From: Desulfobia sp.
GTDB lineage: Bacteria; Desulfobacterota; Desulfobulbia; Desulfobulbales; SURF-16
DNA: 8,226 nucleotides
Direction: 5' to 3'
Assembly: GCA_030608985.1 (NCBI GenBank)
Contig: JAUWDC010000030.1
Span: forward strand, 1 to 8,226
In this document: piece after piece, positions 6,576 to 8,226 of the stretch
Layout of the letters: each line of letters begins with the position of its first letter
Position numbering within the stretch: the stretch's first letter is position 1
Translations under genes and position numbers: made by a program
The notes under the pieces: model-generated
Databases searched by the model: none
What the model saw: only the letters and a program-made list of their open reading frames with translations
What the model was told of the DNA's origin: nothing

Positions 6576-7505
6576 ATGAAATATACCTTTGGTCCCGTTA
6601 ACTCCAGGCGACTTGGGCTTTCACTGGGTATCGACCTGCTTGCCGACAAAACGTGCAGCTTCAACTGTATTTACTGTGAGATAGGGGCATCGCCTCGTGT
6701 CACTTGTGACAGAAAGGAATATACGCCTACGGCAGAAATAATTGCCGAAATTGACCGTGTTATTCGTAACCAGTCAGGGTCAAAACCTATTGACGTATTC
6801 ACTGTCACCGGTAATGGCGAACCGACTCTGCACAGCGGCCTCGGGAAAATCATTCACCACATTAAAGAAAAAACAGATAAACCGGTTGCTGTCCTGACCA
6901 ACGGTTCCCTGCTGCATCGAGCTGATGTCCGTAAAGATCTTTTTGAAGCCGATATAGTTATTCCTTCTCTAGATGCAGCCCTGGAGGGCAGCTTTCGGAA
7001 AATCAACCGGCCGGCCCCATGCAATACACTCGGTGAAATTATTGAAGGGCTAGTTGTTTTTTCTCAAGAGTTTACAGGGAAACTCTGGCTGGAGATACTT
7101 ATTGTAAAGGGTATAAATGATACCCCGGAAGATATCCTTGCGTTACAGAAGGCCGTTACCAAAATAAAACCGGACATGGTACAGCTCAATACTGTTGCTC
7201 GGCCGCCACTGGAAAAATATGCACACCCTGTCTCCCAAAAAGAATTGGAGCACATAGCTGAAGAATTACCTGGGAAAGTAGAAATAATAGTCGACTTTTC
7301 CCAGAAGAAAAAAGAACACACCCGAAACGCAAATGAGCCGGAAATCCTTCACGTCCTGCAACGAAGGCCGTGTACAGCTTCCGACATTTGCGAAGCCTTG
7401 AATCTCGATACGGATTCAACGGAAAAGGCCCTGCTGCATCTGGAAAGATCCGGAAGCATAACCAAAACAGAGCATCAGGGACGGAAATATTACTCTGCAT
7501 CGTAA
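6576..7505 (+). CDS. Radical SAM protein (COG0731-like) with C-terminal winged-helix domain
   Basis: This is a cytoplasmic Fe-S enzyme expected to cleave S-adenosylmethionine reductively and start radical chemistry on an unknown substrate. The cluster motif CSFNCIYC places ligands at C27, C31 and C34. VTGNGEPTLH (77-86) fits the SAM-binding GGE-like strand. The N terminus KYTFGPVNSRRLGLSLGID and the barrel segments AVLTNGSLL (105-113), IVIPSLDA (127-134) and LEILIVKGIND (172-182) are typical of COG0731, which is related to the Tyw1/wyosine group. After the barrel, residues 254-309 look like a winged helix (EILHVLQRRPCTASDICEALN...ALLHLERSGSI...GRKYYS), suggesting DNA, RNA or protein binding. 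Additional cysteines occur at C44, C149, C266 and C272. The ATG at 6576 has only a distant AGGA (6560-6563), 12 nt away. It is transcribed divergently from ilvD. The radical SAM assignment is firm; the function is unknown. Confidence 0.85.
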   Translation: MKYTFGPVNSRRLGLSLGIDLLADKTCSFNCIYCEIGASPRVTCDRKEYTPTAEIIAEIDRVIRNQSGSKPIDVFTVTGNGEPTLHSGLGKIIHHIKEKTDKPVAVLTNGSLLHRADVRKDLFEADIVIPSLDAALEGSFRKINRPAPCNTLGEIIEGLVVFSQEFTGKLWLEILIVKGINDTPEDILALQKAVTKIKPDMVQLNTVARPPLEKYAHPVSQKELEHIAEELPGKVEIIVDFSQKKKEHTRNANEPEILHVLQRRPCTASDICEALNLDTDSTEKALLHLERSGSITKTEHQGRKYYSAS

Positions 7506-7544
7506 AGCCCACAACTATGGGATGCAGCAACTGAAATGAAGGCA

Positions 7545-7572
7545 TTGGACTTATAAAAGCTTCCTTTATAAT
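7545..7572 (+). promoter_or_regulatory. Candidate sigma-70-type promoter of the Lys-rich gene
   Basis: A perfect TATAAT -10 (7567-7572) lies 16 bp after a poor -35, TTGGAC (7545-7550). Transcription would begin near 7579, leaving about 74 nt before the ATG at 7653. An inverted repeat TTATAAA (7551-7557) / TTTATAA (7565-7571) with a 7-nt spacer overlaps the -10, so a repressor could act here. Confidence 0.5.
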
Positions 7573-7589
7573 CAAGGACTTGTATAAGC
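7547..7589. repeat. Imperfect 14-bp direct repeat around the -10 box
   Basis: GGACTTATAAAAGC (7547-7560) and GGACTTGTATAAGC (7576-7589) match at 12 of 14 positions with an offset of 29 bp. They flank the TATAAT box, so they may be paired binding sites, or they may reflect a local duplication. Confidence 0.5.
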
Positions 7590-7603
7590 CCGATTGCCGT
7601 CGG

Positions 7604-7634
7604 TCCACCCTGAGACATTTTCGAACAGGGTGGA
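7604..7634 (+). promoter_or_regulatory. 5'-UTR hairpin upstream of the Lys-rich gene
   Basis: TCCACCCTG (7604-7612) pairs perfectly with CAGGGTGGA (7626-7634), giving a 9-bp GC-rich stem with a 13-nt loop. No T-run follows, so it is not a standard terminator for the radical SAM gene. The descending arm contains the AGGG that would serve the alternative ATG at 7635, while the AAGGA (7643-7647) used by ATG 7653 stays free. Confidence 0.5.
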
Positions 7635-7652
7635 ATGAATGTAAGGAACATT

Positions 7653-8226
7653 ATGACCGAAAAAAACAAAAAGACAACACCTGAAGAAACAGACAGTCCT
7701 GAAAAGCCAAAATCGAAACAGAGTACGAGAAAACCACGAAAACCGACAAAGCCGGCTGCAGCGAAAAGCAAACCTCGTCCACGCAAAGCTGCTCCTAAAA
7801 AAAGTGTGCCAAAAAAGAAGGTAACAGCTGAACCGGCAGACACTCCAGCAAAGCCTGAAGCAGCAAAGAAAAAAGAAGAAGCCAAACAACCTGCAAAAGC
7901 TTCTGCTGCGAAAAGGAAACCCCGTCCGCGGAAGACAGCTCCTAAAAAAAGCGAGCTAAAAAAAGCGGCGGCAGCTGAACCGGTCGCCTCAACCGCAAAG
8001 GCAGAAACAGCAGAACAAAAAGAAGAGGCCAAACAACCTACAAAATCTTCTGCTGCGAAAAAGAAACCCCGTCCGCGGAAGACAGCTCCTAAAAAAATCG
8101 AACCCAAGAAAGCGGCTGCAGCTGAACCAGCCGACTCAATCGCACAGCCTGAAGTAGCAGAGAAAAAAGAAGAAAGAAAACAAGCTGCAAAAGCTTCTGC
8201 AGCAGGGAGGGAGAAATCACGTCAGC
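7653..8226 (+). CDS. Lys/Ala/Pro-rich repeat protein, partial (runs off the right edge)
   Basis: I do not recognise a specific family. The frame is open for 191 codons to the edge of the window. The chosen ATG at 7653 has AAGGA 5 nt upstream; an in-frame ATG at 7635 adds six residues. After a Thr/Glu/Lys/Pro-rich start (1-35) come 49-residue repeats (36-84, 85-133, 134-182 and the beginning of a fourth). Each has a strongly basic PRPRK-AAPKK / TAPKK module and a mixed-charge, Glu/Lys/Ala-rich module. No signal peptide, membrane segment or cysteine is visible, so it is a cytoplasmic and probably disordered, polycationic region. Bacterial histone H1-like or AlgP-like DNA-binding proteins look similar, but it could equally be the basic N-terminal extension of an RNA-binding protein such as Rho. 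The 3' end is needed to decide. It has its own candidate promoter. Confidence 0.7.
   Translation, partial: MTEKNKKTTPEETDSPEKPKSKQSTRKPRKPTKPAAAKSKPRPRKAAPKKSVPKKKVTAEPADTPAKPEAAKKKEEAKQPAKASAAKRKPRPRKTAPKKSELKKAAAAEPVASTAKAETAEQKEEAKQPTKSSAAKKKPRPRKTAPKKIEPKKAAAAEPADSIAQPEVAEKKEERKQAAKASAAGREKSRQ
7758..8226 (+). repeat. 147-bp tandem coding repeats (49-residue period)
   Basis: Units lie at 7758-7904, 7905-8051, 8052-8198 and from 8199 onward. The period is exactly 147 bp, so the frame is kept. Between units 2 and 3 the stretch from 7902 and from 8049 matches at 48 of 49 bases, including synonymous sites, while unit 1 uses other codons there (CCT CGT CCA CGC). This suggests that part of the array was duplicated or converted recently. 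In unit 4 the PRPRK core is degraded (GREKSRQ). Confidence 0.8.

Noticed and set aside
7604..7634. Hairpin as a rho-independent terminator of the radical SAM gene
   Set aside because: The stem is followed by AATGAATG instead of a T-rich run, and it lies downstream of a candidate promoter for the next gene.
7490..8107. Minus-strand frame of 205 codons rich in Phe and Gly
   Set aside because: It is antisense to the Lys-rich gene. Its FLGAVFRGRGF repeats simply mirror the lysine and proline codons of the plus-strand repeats, and the plus strand has a promoter and a good ribosome-binding site.
7758..8226. CRISPR-like repeat array
   Set aside because: The repeats are 147 bp long, contiguous and in frame, without spacers, and encode a protein.

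Overview
The window looks like chromosomal DNA of a Gram-negative, diderm bacterium. An outer-membrane LPS-assembly protein (LptD) and a periplasmic lytic transglycosylase are both present. The overall flavour (a DHH phosphoesterase opening with VFNGDADGICALHQLR, a COG0731-type radical SAM protein with a winged-helix tail, an IlvD with the GVCDG cysteine) points to a Desulfobacterota-like organism, perhaps near Desulfobulbales. That placement is inference from family resemblance and has not been tested.

Layout. Bases 1-134 are AT-rich and non-coding, and lie within a possible small transposon-like inverted-repeat element that reaches into the end of the first gene. From 6302 down to 135, four genes run on the minus strand in the order ilvD, lptD, a DHH-family phosphoesterase and an MltB-like lytic transglycosylase. 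Their spacing (43 bp, 37 bp, then an 8-bp overlap) suggests one transcription unit. A 273-bp divergent intergenic region (6303-6575) separates this block from a plus-strand radical SAM gene (6576-7505). It holds two operator-like palindromes, short tandem repeats and only weak promoter matches. A 147-bp intergenic region with a good -10 box, an imperfect direct repeat and a 9-bp-stem hairpin leads to a Lys/Ala/Pro-rich protein (from 7653) that runs off the right edge.

How the genes fit together. LptD and the lytic transglycosylase both serve the cell envelope (LPS insertion and peptidoglycan cleavage). IlvD makes branched-chain 2-keto acids, and the DHH protein probably hydrolyses a small nucleotide or oligonucleotide. 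I see no clear pathway joining the four, so the cluster looks like housekeeping genes sharing transcription. The radical SAM gene and the Lys-rich gene stand apart, each with its own candidate promoter.

Most of the window is ordinary housekeeping sequence. I did not find a defence system, CRISPR array, tRNA, rRNA or complete insertion sequence. The points most worth a second look are: heptanucleotide repeats at the 5' ends of two exported-protein genes and at one gene junction; the 107-bp inverted-repeat element supplying the mltB stop codon; the paired palindromes upstream of the radical SAM gene; the radical SAM-winged helix fusion; and the exact 49-residue repeat of the terminal Lys-rich protein.
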